Part shown: positions 39,203-48,147 of the stretch, piece after piece
Layout: each line of letters begins with the position of its first letter
Numbering within the stretch: the stretch's first letter is position 1
Assembly: GCF_900187505.1 (NCBI RefSeq)
Contig: NZ_FYDL01000003.1
Coordinates: 124,001 to 188,000, forward strand
Source: Pseudomonas sp. Irchel s3h17
GTDB taxonomy: Bacteria > Pseudomonadota > Gammaproteobacteria > Pseudomonadales > Pseudomonadaceae
Direction: 5' to 3'
DNA: 64,000 nt
Made by a program: the position numbers and the translations under genes
The notes under the pieces: model-generated
Seen by the model: only the letters and a program-made list of their open reading frames with translations
Told to the model about the DNA's origin: nothing
The model's database searches: none

Positions 39203-39953
39203 GGCGTTCCGCATCGCTCAAGGGTTGGTGGCGGGTGCTGTCTTGCATGTACAGCACGGTGCTGTCGCCCTGGGTCTCCAGCAGTTCGATACGTTGTACC
39301 AGTTCGCCGCCGTCGATAGCGATCTGATTGAACACTTGCTTGAGCAGCATCGAGCGGGGGATCAGGGTCAGTTTCCAGTGTTGTGGATCACCGGTCAGCG
39401 ACAGCTCGAAATCCCGCTGCAAGCCACTGCTGTCACCTTGCAGCACGGCGAGGAACAAACGGTTCTGCTCGGCCCCGGCACTTTTGCCCGGCAGCCTTTG
39501 CCAACCGCTGCCGTCACGCCGGGCAATCCCCTGGGTGTCGATGCGGTAGTCCTGCTGCAGCGGTGTCTTGAGCAGCCACAGCAGCCCATGGTCCCTGGCC
39601 AGCACAAAGGTGCCGGTGCTGGTCAGCGGCTGCGGCAGGGCGCGCAAGTGTTTTTCCTGAATGAAGCGGCCGTGGATCACTTCGGGCTTGGCCAGCTGAT
39701 CGCTCAACTGTTGCAGGTCGAAGGCCTGCGCCAGCGAGGAAAAGCCCAACAACGCGACCAGCATCACCACGACCCTGTAGCCGCAGCGTGTGGCGAGGGA
39801 GCTTGCTCGCACTGGTGTGCGCAGCGCTCCCAACCCCAGACGATGGTGTTCTCCAGGGGGGATCGAGTCGCCAGATTTGCCGGCGCTACGCGCCGGAGCG
39901 GGAGCAAGCTCCCTCGCCACAGAGTAGCGATCCACCAGGCTGCTTAGGGTCAT
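39186..39953 (-). CDS. LolA-like periplasmic carrier, 5' end interrupted by REP DNA
   Basis: An outer-membrane lipoprotein carrier (LolA) homolog. The fold runs from about residue 80 (FDLQQLSDQLAKPEVIHGRFIQEK) to the end. It presumably ferries the pigment lipid across the periplasm. The ATG at 39953 is in an ATGA overlap with the thioesterase, the same junction type used throughout the operon. However, a 133-bp REP pair follows after about ten codons, so the signal peptide (YRVVVMLVALLGFSSLAQA) is now at residues 59-78. The frame stays open (255 codons). A restart at ATG 39764 or an upstream GTG would give a normal 190-residue precursor. Which start works is unknown. Confidence 0.85.
   Translation of the reverse strand: MTLSSLVDRYSVARELAPAPARSAGKSGDSIPPGEHHRLGLGALRTPVRASSLATRCGYRVVVMLVALLGFSSLAQAFDLQQLSDQLAKPEVIHGRFIQEKHLRALPQPLTSTGTFVLARDHGLLWLLKTPLQQDYRIDTQGIARRDGSGWQRLPGKSAGAEQNRLFLAVLQGDSSGLQRDFELSLTGDPQHWKLTLIPRSMLLKQVFNQIAIDGGELVQRIELLETQGDSTVLYMQDSTRHQPLSDAERHDFAK
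39789..39921. repeat. Paired REP element inside the LolA-like gene
   Basis: TGTGGCGAGGGAGC (39789-39802, continuing TTGCTCGC) and GCTCCCTCGCCACA (39908-39921) form the ends of an inverted REP pair. The same family occurs at 57135-57263. It falls between the coupled start codon and the signal peptide of the LolA-like gene and adds about 45 in-frame codons. Confidence 0.85.
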
Positions 39954-40375
39954 GGCAGCATCCTTTCAACCGCGTCGATCAGCACCTTCGGCGAGGCCAG
40001 TTGCATCTCGCGGCTGGCGATATGCACCGCGACCTGCACGGAGCTGGCGCGGGTCAGGCGCTCACCGCTGGCCAGGTCGCTGATCAGGTAGTTGATCTTC
40101 AGCCGGTTCTCCCACTCCACCAGGCTGGCGCGCACATTGAGCGTCTGGCCGAACACGGCGCCGCGCACATAGCGCAGTTGCAGGTCGATCACCGGCCAGG
40201 CGTACCCGGAGGCATGCATGGCGTTGTAGTTGTGGCCGAGCCTGTCGAGCAGGGCGCAGCGGGCCATTTCCAGGTACTTGACGTAGTGGCCGTGCCAGAC
40301 CACGTGCATGCTGTCGACGTCGAAGAACGGCACGAGGATTTGCGTGTCGGCGTGAAGCACTCCCTTGCTACGCAT
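39950..40375 (-). CDS. Acyl thioesterase, 4HBT hot-dog family (ApeK-type)
   Basis: A 141-residue hot-dog thioesterase. The motif FFDVDSMHVVWHGHYVKYLE (about residues 17-36) carries the acidic active-site residue of the 4-hydroxybenzoyl-CoA thioesterase type. It probably releases or proof-reads acyl chains during polyene synthesis. Start ATG 40375 overlaps the ammonia-lyase stop by 8 nt, and its own stop overlaps the LolA-like start. Confidence 0.88.
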   Translation of the reverse strand: MRSKGVLHADTQILVPFFDVDSMHVVWHGHYVKYLEMARCALLDRLGHNYNAMHASGYAWPVIDLQLRYVRGAVFGQTLNVRASLVEWENRLKINYLISDLASGERLTRASSVQVAVHIASREMQLASPKVLIDAVERMLP

Positions 40376-41912
40376 GCAGCCTCCAGTGTTGTGCGGCGAT
40401 GCGTTGCAGGCAAAGGCGCAATTCGCCTTCCAGGGCACGGTCTTCGATGACCGGCGGGAAGTCTTTGGCCAGTGCTTCGTGCATGGCGGCCAGTGCTGGC
40501 GGCAACGGGCGGGCATCGGGTGCCTGGGCGCGCAGCCACACCCCCTGGTTGGCCGCGAGCAAGGTGGCGGCGGCGACTTGCTCGGTCAGCTCCAGTACAC
40601 GGATCGCGTCGCGGGCGGCGATGGTGCCCATGCTCACTTTGTCCTGGTTGTGGCATTCGGTGGAGCGCGAAAACACGCTGGCTGGCATCGTATTTTTCAG
40701 TGCCTCGGCGGTCCAGGCGCTGGTGCCGATTTGCACCGCCTTGAAGCCATGGTTGAGCATCGCCCGCTCGGCGCTGGCGCCCGACAGGTTGCTCGGCAGG
40801 CCGTGGTTGTAGCGTTCGTCCACCAGCAGTGCGAGCTGGCGGTCGAGCAAGTCGGCGACGTTGGCCACGAGGTTTTTCAGGCTGTCCATGGCAAAGGCAA
40901 TGTGCCCACCGTAGAAGTGCCCGCCGTGCAGCACGCGCTCGGCTTCGGCGTCGATGATCGGGTTGTCGTTGGCGCTGTTGAGCTCGATTTCGATGAACGA
41001 GCGCAACCAGTTCAGGCTGTCAGCCAGCACGCCAAGCACATGGGGGGCGCAGCGTAGCGAGTAGCGATCCTGCAGGCGGTGCAGCGGTGCGGTTGGCGCA
41101 TCGATCGCCAGGTCCTTGCGCAGCCATGCGGCGACTTGCATCTGCCCCGGGTGCGGCTTGGCGGCGAACAGGCGCTCGTCGAAGTGTTCCGGATTACCTT
41201 GCAGGGCGACCACATTCAGCGCCGTGATGCGGGTGGCCAGTTGCAGCAGGTAGTCGGCGCGGGCGTAGGCCAGGCACGCGAGGCCGGTCATCACCGCGGT
41301 GCCGTTCATCAGCGCCAGGGCTTCCTTGGGTCGCAGCACCAGTGGCTCCCAGCCGAGCTCGCGGTGCACGTCCGCGGAGGGGCGGCGCTCACCGTTGAAC
41401 AGCACGTCGCGCTCGCCGGACAAGGTCGCGGCCACATAGGACAACGGCGTCAGGTCACCGCTGGCACCCACCGAGCCTTCTTGCGGGATCAGCGGCAGAA
41501 TGTCGTGTTCCAGGAACGCTTGCAGGCGCTCCAGCAGTTCCACTCGCACCCCCGATACGCCGTGGCACAGCGACTGCAAGCGCGCCGCGAGCACGGCGCG
41601 GGTGGCCTGGGCGTCGAGCAACTGGCCCAGGCCGCAGCCGTGGAAGGTGTACAGATGACGGGGCAGGGCTTCGACGTGGTGCAGCGGCACCGCGACCACG
41701 CACGAGTCGCCGTAGCCGGTGGTCACGCCGTAGATGACGCCTTCCTTGTCCAGCAACGAGTCGAGGAACCGCGCGCCCTTGGCGATGCGCTCGCGATAAT
41801 CGCTGTCGCCTTGCAGTCGCGCGGGGGCCTGGCGGTTGGCCACGGCCAGCACGTCTTCGATGCGCAAAGGAAGTTCGCCGAAGGTTACCGGCTCAAGCAT
41901 GGGCGTCGTCAT
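40368..41912 (-). CDS. Aromatic amino-acid ammonia-lyase (HAL/PAL/TAL family)
   Basis: A MIO-dependent lyase of 514 residues. The Ala-Ser-Gly that forms the MIO cofactor is at 150-152 (SVGASGDLTPLSY), and the catalytic Tyr is Tyr61 (YGVTTGYGDS). It probably deaminates tyrosine or phenylalanine to p-coumarate or cinnamate to supply the aryl starter, as ammonia-lyases do in several aryl-polyene loci. The selectivity pair is F90-H91 (YTFHGCG), not the HL of tyrosine, FL of phenylalanine or SH of histidine lyases, so the substrate cannot be called. ATG 41912 has TGGAAA 6 nt upstream; ATG 41900 is an alternative. Confidence 0.9.
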   Translation of the reverse strand: MTTPMLEPVTFGELPLRIEDVLAVANRQAPARLQGDSDYRERIAKGARFLDSLLDKEGVIYGVTTGYGDSCVVAVPLHHVEALPRHLYTFHGCGLGQLLDAQATRAVLAARLQSLCHGVSGVRVELLERLQAFLEHDILPLIPQEGSVGASGDLTPLSYVAATLSGERDVLFNGERRPSADVHRELGWEPLVLRPKEALALMNGTAVMTGLACLAYARADYLLQLATRITALNVVALQGNPEHFDERLFAAKPHPGQMQVAAWLRKDLAIDAPTAPLHRLQDRYSLRCAPHVLGVLADSLNWLRSFIEIELNSANDNPIIDAEAERVLHGGHFYGGHIAFAMDSLKNLVANVADLLDRQLALLVDERYNHGLPSNLSGASAERAMLNHGFKAVQIGTSAWTAEALKNTMPASVFSRSTECHNQDKVSMGTIAARDAIRVLELTEQVAAATLLAANQGVWLRAQAPDARPLPPALAAMHEALAKDFPPVIEDRALEGELRLCLQRIAAQHWRLHA

Positions 41913-42840
41913 CGGTTTTCCAGAAAGGGTAGAAGTTGAACCATTGTTGGGGCGCGTCGAGGCAATAGTGACCCAGCCGCTCGGCATAGCGGGAAGCCCA
42001 CTGATGAATGACCTGTTCGCGCTCGCCGCGTTTCCAGGCCACGGCTTCGGCGAACGGTTCGAGAGTCAGTCGATAGCCGCCCGAGGGTTTCTTCAGGCAC
42101 AGCAGCAGGTTGACCGGACATTTCAGCAGCCCGGCCAGCAGCCACGGGCCTTGCGGGAATGCCGCCGGATGGCCGAGGAAGTCCACCGTCACGCGGCGCC
42201 CGCCATGCAGTGGCACGCGATCGCCGGCAATCGCCAGCCATTCGCCACGTTCCAGGCGCTCATGGAGCTGCAACATGATCAGCGGGTTCAGCTCGCTGAC
42301 CTGTATCAGCCGCAGGTTGGTGGCCCCGGCTTCGCCCAGCAGGCGGTTGAACTGTTCGGCGTGCTTGGTGTGCACCAGCACGTTCATGGTGACTCTTTCG
42401 CCGATCTCCGCCAGGGCCCGACAGACCTCGAGATTGCCCAGGTGTGCGCCGACCATCATCTGCCCCCGGCTGCCGCGCAATTGGTTGCGCAGCAGTGCCG
42501 GGTCGATGATTTCGATCTGCTCCAGGCCCAGCTTGCCATTCCACACATCGAGCTTGTCGAGCATCGAGTCGGCGAAGGCCATGAACTGACCGAACACGCG
42601 CCAATGGCTGGGACGCAATTCGCGGCGACCGCTCCAGTCAGCGAGCCGCTGTTGGTAGTGCCAGGCGCTCTGGCGAGCATTGCGGCCGAACAGGAAGAAG
42701 TACAGCACAATGCCGTACAGCAGCGGGCTCAACAGGCGTCGCCCCAGCACTTTGGCGGCGGTTGCGGTGAACTTCATCAGCCAGAAGCTGCCGCGTTCCT
42801 CGCGGTCGGCCCAGTGCTTGCGGTCGATGTTGTCACTCAT
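41893..42840 (-). CDS. LpxL/HtrB-like acyltransferase
   Basis: A 315-residue inner-membrane-associated acyltransferase. The catalytic H-x4-E motif is in GAHLGNLEVC, and there is one N-terminal hydrophobic segment (LLSPLLYGIVLYFFLFG). Such proteins are regular in aryl-polyene loci and probably attach an acyl chain when the polyene is built into its lipid. Start ATG 42840 forms an ATGA overlap with the glycosyltransferase; the longer open frame to 43230 only overlaps that gene. Confidence 0.9.
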   Translation of the reverse strand: MSDNIDRKHWADREERGSFWLMKFTATAAKVLGRRLLSPLLYGIVLYFFLFGRNARQSAWHYQQRLADWSGRRELRPSHWRVFGQFMAFADSMLDKLDVWNGKLGLEQIEIIDPALLRNQLRGSRGQMMVGAHLGNLEVCRALAEIGERVTMNVLVHTKHAEQFNRLLGEAGATNLRLIQVSELNPLIMLQLHERLERGEWLAIAGDRVPLHGGRRVTVDFLGHPAAFPQGPWLLAGLLKCPVNLLLCLKKPSGGYRLTLEPFAEAVAWKRGEREQVIHQWASRYAERLGHYCLDAPQQWFNFYPFWKTDDDAHA

Positions 42841-43571
42841 GCTCGCCACCGTCGCCAGAGGATCATCGGCCAATGCAACAACATGCCGATGCACAGCCGG
42901 GTGTGCATGCTGGAAATCAACAGGTTGTCGTGGACCATCCTGAAGTGCGAAACGCCGTCCAGCGGGTAGTGCACCCGGGTTTGCAGCCATTGCATGGGTT
43001 GATTGCGCCAGGCCAGGCGCACCAGGATGTCGGAATCGAAATCCATGCGCTTGCCGACCCTTGCCGAGTCGATCACCGCCAGGGTCGGCGGCAGCGGATA
43101 GACGCGAAAGCCGCACATGGAGTCGCGAATCTGCAACGACAGTGTGTTGATCCAGACCATCACGTGAGTCAGGTAGCGAGCGTACAGGCGCCCCTTCGGC
43201 ACGCTGGCGTCGTACAACGGATAACCGCAAATCAGCGCTTCGGGATGGGCGCGCGAGTGTTCGATGAACCGGTGGATATCCTGCAGGTCGTGCTGGCCAT
43301 CGGCGTCAACCTGCAACGCATGGCTGAACCCCAGGCGGGAGGCCTCGCGCAGGCCGGTCATGACGGCGGCGCCCTTGCCCTGATTGACCGGGAGCCTGAG
43401 CAGGAACACCTTGTCGCGTCGTGCCAGCTGATCCAGCACGGCCGCACAGGCCGGGTTGCTGGCGTCATCCACCAGGATGCACGGCACTTGGCAGGCGAGC
43501 AGCGCATCAACCACGGTGCCGATGGCGGTTTCGTGGTTGTAGACCGGGATGACGGCGCAGGGGTTATGCAT
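42837..43571 (-). CDS. Family 2 glycosyltransferase
   Basis: A 244-residue GT-A glycosyltransferase. It has VIPVYNHE at the N-terminus, the nucleotide-sugar DDAS segment and the metal-binding DADGQHD motif; CGFRVYP and a C-terminal hydrophobic segment follow. It probably adds a sugar to the lipid carrier or pigment head group. Start ATG 43571 overlaps the preceding gene by 8 nt. Confidence 0.9.
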   Translation of the reverse strand: MHNPCAVIPVYNHETAIGTVVDALLACQVPCILVDDASNPACAAVLDQLARRDKVFLLRLPVNQGKGAAVMTGLREASRLGFSHALQVDADGQHDLQDIHRFIEHSRAHPEALICGYPLYDASVPKGRLYARYLTHVMVWINTLSLQIRDSMCGFRVYPLPPTLAVIDSARVGKRMDFDSDILVRLAWRNQPMQWLQTRVHYPLDGVSHFRMVHDNLLISSMHTRLCIGMLLHWPMILWRRWRA

Positions 43572-45243
43572 CTGCAGCCTCGAGCACGATCCGCCCGCTG
43601 GAGCAGGTGGCGGTTTCATTACGATAGGTGAAGTACAGTTTGTTGCGCGTCGGGTCGAAGCGCAGGTGCAACTGGACTTCATCGCCTGGCCGCAGCAGTT
43701 GCTGGAACTTCAGCACTTCCATGCCGGCAAACTTCTCCGGCAGGTCCATCAACTGCCGGCCCAGGCTCAGCGCCCAATCCACCTGCACCACGCCAGGCAG
43801 TACCGGTGCTTGCGGGAAGTGGCCGCTGAAGTAGGCAAGATCGGGCGGTACCGACAATTGCAGGTTCCACTGCCCATCGGCTTCAACCTGCTCCAGTACT
43901 TCAGGGGTCTTTGGACGCGGGGCCAGCAACAGGGCGTCGATCTCCGCCTGGGGCAGTTTGCCCTGGGGGTTCAACGGCAGTTGCCGGAGCAGGCGCCAGC
44001 GTCGTGGCAGGGCCAGGGCTTCGCAATGCTGGCTGAGGTGTTGGCGCAGCGTCTGGGTCAGGCTGCGGCGCCCTTGGTTGCGCAAGGCGTACAGGCCCGA
44101 GTCGCTCAGCACCAGCGCGGCCCCCAGGGAGGCGCGGTTCTCCTGAACCACCCCCAGGCGTGCTTCGGCGACCCATGGGTGGTCCATCAAGGCCCGTTCG
44201 AGCATGGGCAGCGAGATGCGTTTCTCTTCCAGTTTGACGATCCGGTCCAGCCGTCCCAGCAGCTCGAAACGGCCGTCAGCGGCGATACGTGCCGCATCGG
44301 CCGTGTGTTCGATATGGCCTTGGGGCAAGTACGGCGAGGCAATGAGCAACGCCCCGTCGCTGTCCAGGCTCAGTTCCACGGCCGCAAAGGGCTGCCAGAG
44401 TTCGTGGCCCTGGCGCCAGGCAATGCCACCGGTCTCGGAACTACCAAGGATTTCCGTCGGCCATTGTTGTAAACGCTCGTGCAGGCGTTGTGCGGCTTCG
44501 CCAGGCAGCGCACCGCCTGAGGAAAATACCTGGCGCACGGCGCTCAAGGCCGGCCAGTCGAGATTGTCGCCCATGCGCTTGAGCAGCGCCGGGCTGGCGA
44601 CCCAGGCAAACGCCGGGTATTGGCGACTGGCGCGCTGCAGGTCTTCCGGGAAAGCCAGTTGCTTGCGCACGAAGGGGCGCCCCGCGCACAGGGGCCACAG
44701 TACCCGGAACAACAAGCCGTAGATGTGTTGAGTGGCGACACTGCCAATGATGCAGGCCGTGCCCAGCCCGGCACCCCACAGGTGCTCCAGGGCCTGGACC
44801 TCATTGGCCAGTTGCCTCAGGGTTTTGTCGATGCGCTTGGGTTCGCCACTGGAGCCCGAGGTGCACAGGCTCAGCAGGCACAGGTCCGGGTCCAGTGCCG
44901 CCGCCGCCAGTGGTGCATGCGGGTAATCGCGGACGTGTGTGTCGCCGGCTTGATCGGTCAGCCACAGATCGACTTCGCTCGCCCAGCGCTGGCGGGTCGG
45001 AACGTGCAGGTCGGCGGGCAGCAGCACGCTGACCCCGGCACGCCAGGCGCCGAGCAATGCAATTGCCAGGTCGGCGGCGTCTTCAAGGTGTACGGCGATG
45101 CGCTGTACGCCTTGGTCCCGCAGTCCGGCCGCCAGGCTCAGGGCCTGCTCGCACAATTGTCCATGGTTCAGCGTCGGGTCGGCCGTTACGCCACGCTCCG
45201 CTTGAGCCTTGAGCAGCAGGTGCTCAAGTTTTATCCAGTTCAT
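43564..45243 (-). CDS. Fused aryl-ACP ligase and hot-dog dehydratase (ApeH-ApeI-type)
   Basis: A 559-residue fusion. Residues about 1-440 are an adenylate-forming ligase: P-loop-like [44 protein letters not shown] and the C-terminal catalytic Lys in NPQGKLPQ. It would activate the aryl acid and load it on an ACP. Residues about 460-559 are a FabA/FabZ-like dehydratase ([21 protein letters not shown]). In many aryl-polyene loci these are two genes; here they are one frame. Start ATG 45243 is in an ATGA overlap with the membrane-protein gene. Confidence 0.9.
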   Translation of the reverse strand: MNWIKLEHLLLKAQAERGVTADPTLNHGQLCEQALSLAAGLRDQGVQRIAVHLEDAADLAIALLGAWRAGVSVLLPADLHVPTRQRWASEVDLWLTDQAGDTHVRDYPHAPLAAAALDPDLCLLSLCTSGSSGEPKRIDKTLRQLANEVQALEHLWGAGLGTACIIGSVATQHIYGLLFRVLWPLCAGRPFVRKQLAFPEDLQRASRQYPAFAWVASPALLKRMGDNLDWPALSAVRQVFSSGGALPGEAAQRLHERLQQWPTEILGSSETGGIAWRQGHELWQPFAAVELSLDSDGALLIASPYLPQGHIEHTADAARIAADGRFELLGRLDRIVKLEEKRISLPMLERALMDHPWVAEARLGVVQENRASLGAALVLSDSGLYALRNQGRRSLTQTLRQHLSQHCEALALPRRWRLLRQLPLNPQGKLPQAEIDALLLAPRPKTPEVLEQVEADGQWNLQLSVPPDLAYFSGHFPQAPVLPGVVQVDWALSLGRQLMDLPEKFAGMEVLKFQQLLRPGDEVQLHLRFDPTRNKLYFTYRNETATCSSGRIVLEAADA

Positions 45244-45785
45244 GGGTGGCCTCGTACCCGTTGTCGTATGAGCCACTCAATGGCAAACATCAGACCAATC
45301 AGTCCATAGGAGATCAGGCCGGTGTACAGCATCCACCAACTCAGTGGCGCCCAAAGGGTCAGGGCCGCTGCGCACAAGCCGTTACAGAAAAAGAACACAC
45401 ACCACGCCAGCGTGACGCGTCGGGTATAGCGAATCGCTTTCGCAGGCAACTGCGGTTCCCGCAGGCGGGCCAGGCGTTCCACCATCGGCGGGCCGTACTT
45501 CAGGCTCAAACCGAACAGCAGCAACATCAGCACGCTGATCAGCACGGGATACCAGCGCAGCAACCCCGGGCTGTCGAACACCGCCAGCAGCAGGCAGAAC
45601 ACAATGGCCGCGCTCGCCATCCACAGGCTCCCGGGACGGCGTTGGCCAGTCAGTGCCCTGGCCAGCCACAGGCTGCCCAGCAGCAGGCCGAACTGCCACG
45701 GGGCGAAGTGCTCCATGCCGTAATACACCGCAAAGGGGTACAACAGGCCCGCCAGCAGAAGACCAAGGCCGATCAGTCGGCTCAT
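45240..45785 (-). CDS. COG4648-type membrane protein (aryl-polyene locus)
   Basis: A 181-residue inner-membrane protein with about five to six helices (MSRLIGLGLLLAGLLYPFAV..., LVVL-rich segments, final LMFAIEWLIRQ). It is of the uncharacterised family usually found next to the ACP and ligase genes in aryl-polyene clusters. No catalytic motif is evident. Start ATG 45785 is in an ATGA overlap with the ACP gene. Confidence 0.82.
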   Translation of the reverse strand: MSRLIGLGLLLAGLLYPFAVYYGMEHFAPWQFGLLLGSLWLARALTGQRRPGSLWMASAAIVFCLLLAVFDSPGLLRWYPVLISVLMLLLFGLSLKYGPPMVERLARLREPQLPAKAIRYTRRVTLAWCVFFFCNGLCAAALTLWAPLSWWMLYTGLISYGLIGLMFAIEWLIRQRVRGHP

Positions 45786-46036
45786 GCGGCCGGTTGAACC
45801 AGGCGGTAGACCGCTTCGACCACATCGCCGACGGTGCGTACCGATTTGAACTCGTCCGCCGCGATTTTCTTGCCGGTCTGGCACTTGATATGGTCAATCA
45901 GGTCGACGGCATCGATGCTGTCGATCTCCAGGTCCTGGTACAGGTTGGACTCAAGACTCACGCGCGCGGGATCCAGCTCGAAGAGTTCGACCAAGGCATC
46001 GCGCAGGGTGTTGAAAATATCGTCACGAGTTTGCAT
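45782..46036 (-). CDS. Acyl carrier protein (second)
   Basis: An 84-residue carrier protein with the phosphopantetheine Ser40 in LEIDSIDAVDLI. It carries the growing chain as a thioester. It is 9 nt downstream of the other ACP gene. The two ACPs (ApeE/ApeF-type) probably interact with different enzymes of the pathway. Confidence 0.93.
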   Translation of the reverse strand: MQTRDDIFNTLRDALVELFELDPARVSLESNLYQDLEIDSIDAVDLIDHIKCQTGKKIAADEFKSVRTVGDVVEAVYRLVQPAA

Positions 46037-46045
46037 GGTCCGGTC

Positions 46046-46306
46046 TCAAGCTGCCTGTTTTGCAGTGACGAACGCCGCAAGGCTCGCCACATTACTGAAG
46101 TGGTTGCGGGTGTCCTTGGCGTCGGCGTCGATTTTGATGGCGTACTTTTTCTGAATGGCCAGGCCTAGCTCCAGGGCGTCCACCGAGTCCAGGCCAAGGC
46201 CCTCGCCGAAGAGCGTCTGGGTGTCGTCGATGTCGTCGACGCCGATGTCTTCAAGGCCCAGGGCATCGATGATCAATTGTTTTATCTCACGGTTCAGATC
46301 GCTCAT
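46046..46306 (-). CDS. Acyl carrier protein (first)
   Basis: An 86-residue carrier protein with phosphopantetheine Ser41 in GLGLDSVDALELG. It overlaps the acyltransferase gene by 20 nt. It is less acidic in its second helix than the neighbouring ACP, consistent with distinct partners. Confidence 0.93.
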   Translation of the reverse strand: MSDLNREIKQLIIDALGLEDIGVDDIDDTQTLFGEGLGLDSVDALELGLAIQKKYAIKIDADAKDTRNHFSNVASLAAFVTAKQAA

Positions 46307-47096
46307 CTTTGGCGAGCTCCTTCAAATAGTAATGATGCAAGTAATCGTTGAGCTTGCGCGAGGCCTGAGGAGCCGGGCCTGTCGTGGCGAAGGCCTGTGG
46401 GTCTATATCGGCCCCCACGCGGAAACTGAAATGCACGCGGCGCTTGGGGATCCGATACCAGGGATCGGCCTTGGTCAAGGTGCTCGGGCTGACCTTGATA
46501 ATCACCGGGGTGAGCATTTTCGCACCGCGCAAGGCGATTGCCGCGCCCCCCCGATGAAAGGCTGGCGGTTGGCCGGGTCGGGTGCGGGTGCCTTCAGGGA
46601 ATATGATCAGTGTCTGGCCACTCTTGAGGGCGTCCGCTGCGGTGTCGAGCATGTCCATGCTGCCGTCGTTGCTGATGTATTGGGTGCGGTGCAGGGCTCC
46701 ACGGGTGAAGGGGTTCTCCCAGAGGCTCTGCTTGACCACGCAATTGGCGTGGCGCACCAGCCCGATCAGGAACACCACGTCGATCAGCGACGGGTGATTG
46801 GCCATGATCATCTGGCCGGGACGACCGAGCCGTTCCGCACCTTGGATATCGTAGGTCAGCACGCCGGTTCGGGCCATGAACCGGATAAAAAACCAGAACA
46901 CACGACTGACGGTGCGGCGTGCCCGTTGCCGATGGGCCTGGGCATCACCGGGCAGGCAGCTCAGCAGCGGGAAAACAACCAGCCGCAGGCACAGCCCGCC
47001 GAACCCGAACAGGGCAAAGCTGGTGGCGGTCGCCAGCAGGCGCCAGTAGTAGGCGTCACGTTTTTTTTCGGTCACAGGTTGCGTTGCCAGGTCCAT
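46287..47096 (-). CDS. 1-acyl-glycerol-3-phosphate acyltransferase-like (PlsC family)
   Basis: A 269-residue membrane acyltransferase with an N-terminal hydrophobic region (TSFALFGFGGLCLRLVVFPLLSC). The catalytic H-x4-D motif is NHPSLID, and the substrate motif is FPEGTRTRPG. It is standard in aryl-polyene loci and probably builds the lipid part. ATG 47096 overlaps the ketosynthase-like gene by 25 nt. Confidence 0.92.
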   Translation of the reverse strand: MDLATQPVTEKKRDAYYWRLLATATSFALFGFGGLCLRLVVFPLLSCLPGDAQAHRQRARRTVSRVFWFFIRFMARTGVLTYDIQGAERLGRPGQMIMANHPSLIDVVFLIGLVRHANCVVKQSLWENPFTRGALHRTQYISNDGSMDMLDTAADALKSGQTLIIFPEGTRTRPGQPPAFHRGGAAIALRGAKMLTPVIIKVSPSTLTKADPWYRIPKRRVHFSFRVGADIDPQAFATTGPAPQASRKLNDYLHHYYLKELAKDERSEP

Positions 47097-47791
47097 AGAC
47101 GATTTTTCCAGGCGTGTTGGCAAGAGGCATCCTGGCCGAGCAAGGTACGCAACAGGCTCAGAGGGTGGGGCCATTGGGATTTTGACAACGAATCCCGGGT
47201 GCTGTTCAGGGACAACCGCCAGTCATTTCCGGGGGTAATCAGCAGGCCGACCGCGTAAGGGAACGGGACGTCGTCAATCCAGGCCGAGTAGGCGGTTGGC
47301 GGTTGTTCCTCGGTGACGACCAGCAGCACGGCAGGCGCGCCTTCTTCCAGCAGCGCCGCGGCCTCCAGCATGCCATGTTCCAGGCCGTCACCCGCGGCGG
47401 CCAGGGCGGTCATCTCACTGGTTTCGCCGCGCATGATCGACCACAGGCCAATGATTGCATTATGAACCGAGAGGCTGAACTGGGTTGGCGACAAAGGCTG
47501 TTCGCGGCTCAGCTCGCTGAGGACTTCGAAGGTTCGAGGCGTTTCACCGTGGCGGGAAACAAAGACCAGCGGCAACTGTTCACGTCCTTCGGCCAGTGGC
47601 CAGCCGACGCTGAAGGCCATTCGGGCCAGGCGGCTGAGGCGTCGGCGCTGCATGGCAGGCAGGAAGGACACATCGGGAGCGACATCGCTGGCTGGAAGCA
47701 CGATCGGGTGTCGGCTCCAGGCTTGCCAATCGTCCACGCTCTCGAGCCCAGGAGCCCAGGCGCGCCATTGGGCGATGTTGAATGTGATCAC
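47072..47791 (-). CDS. Ketosynthase-like chain-length factor (ApeC-type)
   Basis: A 239-residue ketosynthase N-terminal-domain-like protein (Ketoacyl-synt_2). It keeps the thiolase-like pattern (LPLVFVSRHGETPRTFEVL, SLSVHNAIIGLWSI) but lacks the catalytic Cys: the position reads FSLSVHNA. It probably forms a heterodimer with the ApeO-type ketosynthase. It is the first gene of the operon. The start is a GTG (47791) with only a weak GGATG motif upstream. Confidence 0.88.
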   Translation of the reverse strand: MITFNIAQWRAWAPGLESVDDWQAWSRHPIVLPASDVAPDVSFLPAMQRRRLSRLARMAFSVGWPLAEGREQLPLVFVSRHGETPRTFEVLSELSREQPLSPTQFSLSVHNAIIGLWSIMRGETSEMTALAAAGDGLEHGMLEAAALLEEGAPAVLLVVTEEQPPTAYSAWIDDVPFPYAVGLLITPGNDWRLSLNSTRDSLSKSQWPHPLSLLRTLLGQDASCQHAWKNRLWTWQRNL

Positions 47792-47886
47792 TGAGTGTTC
47801 ATCCCGCCCCTGCGGGCTTCCTAGACGCGGTGAGTCGTTTTTGACCTGCGACTGACTGGCAACGGCGCTGCGGCCGAGTGTCGCGC

Positions 47887-47915
47887 ATTATCCCGGTGTG
47901 ACTGGCTTGTAGCAA
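47887..47915 (-). promoter_or_regulatory. Probable sigma70 promoter of the aryl-polyene operon
   Basis: On the minus strand TTGCTA (47915-47910) and GATAAT (47892-47887) are exactly 17 bp apart. Transcription would start near 47880, about 90 nt before the first gene. The 356-bp gap 47792-48147 contains no gene I can support. It also holds a GCCAG...CTGGC stem (about 47970-47990), and it must contain the parA-like promoter. Confidence 0.55.
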
Positions 47916-48147
47916 ATGCTGGTTACATTCTGCTCAAGCGGGTGTGAGCGTTTCAATTTGAGGGACGTCTGCCAGTTTCCGGTTTCTGGCGGCGGTGTCT
48001 GCCAGTCGATTCCCTGATTAATATCAGAAGTCGGTGAGTTTTTTGCAGAGATTGCTGCTGACCGCGCAGTCCGCCTGACTTCGAGGTAGCTAAGCGACGG
48101 CATCGGCTACTACACTCGATCATTCTTTGATACACGGAGGTTTTGAC

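Noticed and set aside
47888..48135. Short minus-strand frames in the gap before the aryl-polyene operon
   Set aside because: They lack ribosome sites and domains and overlap the likely promoter region.
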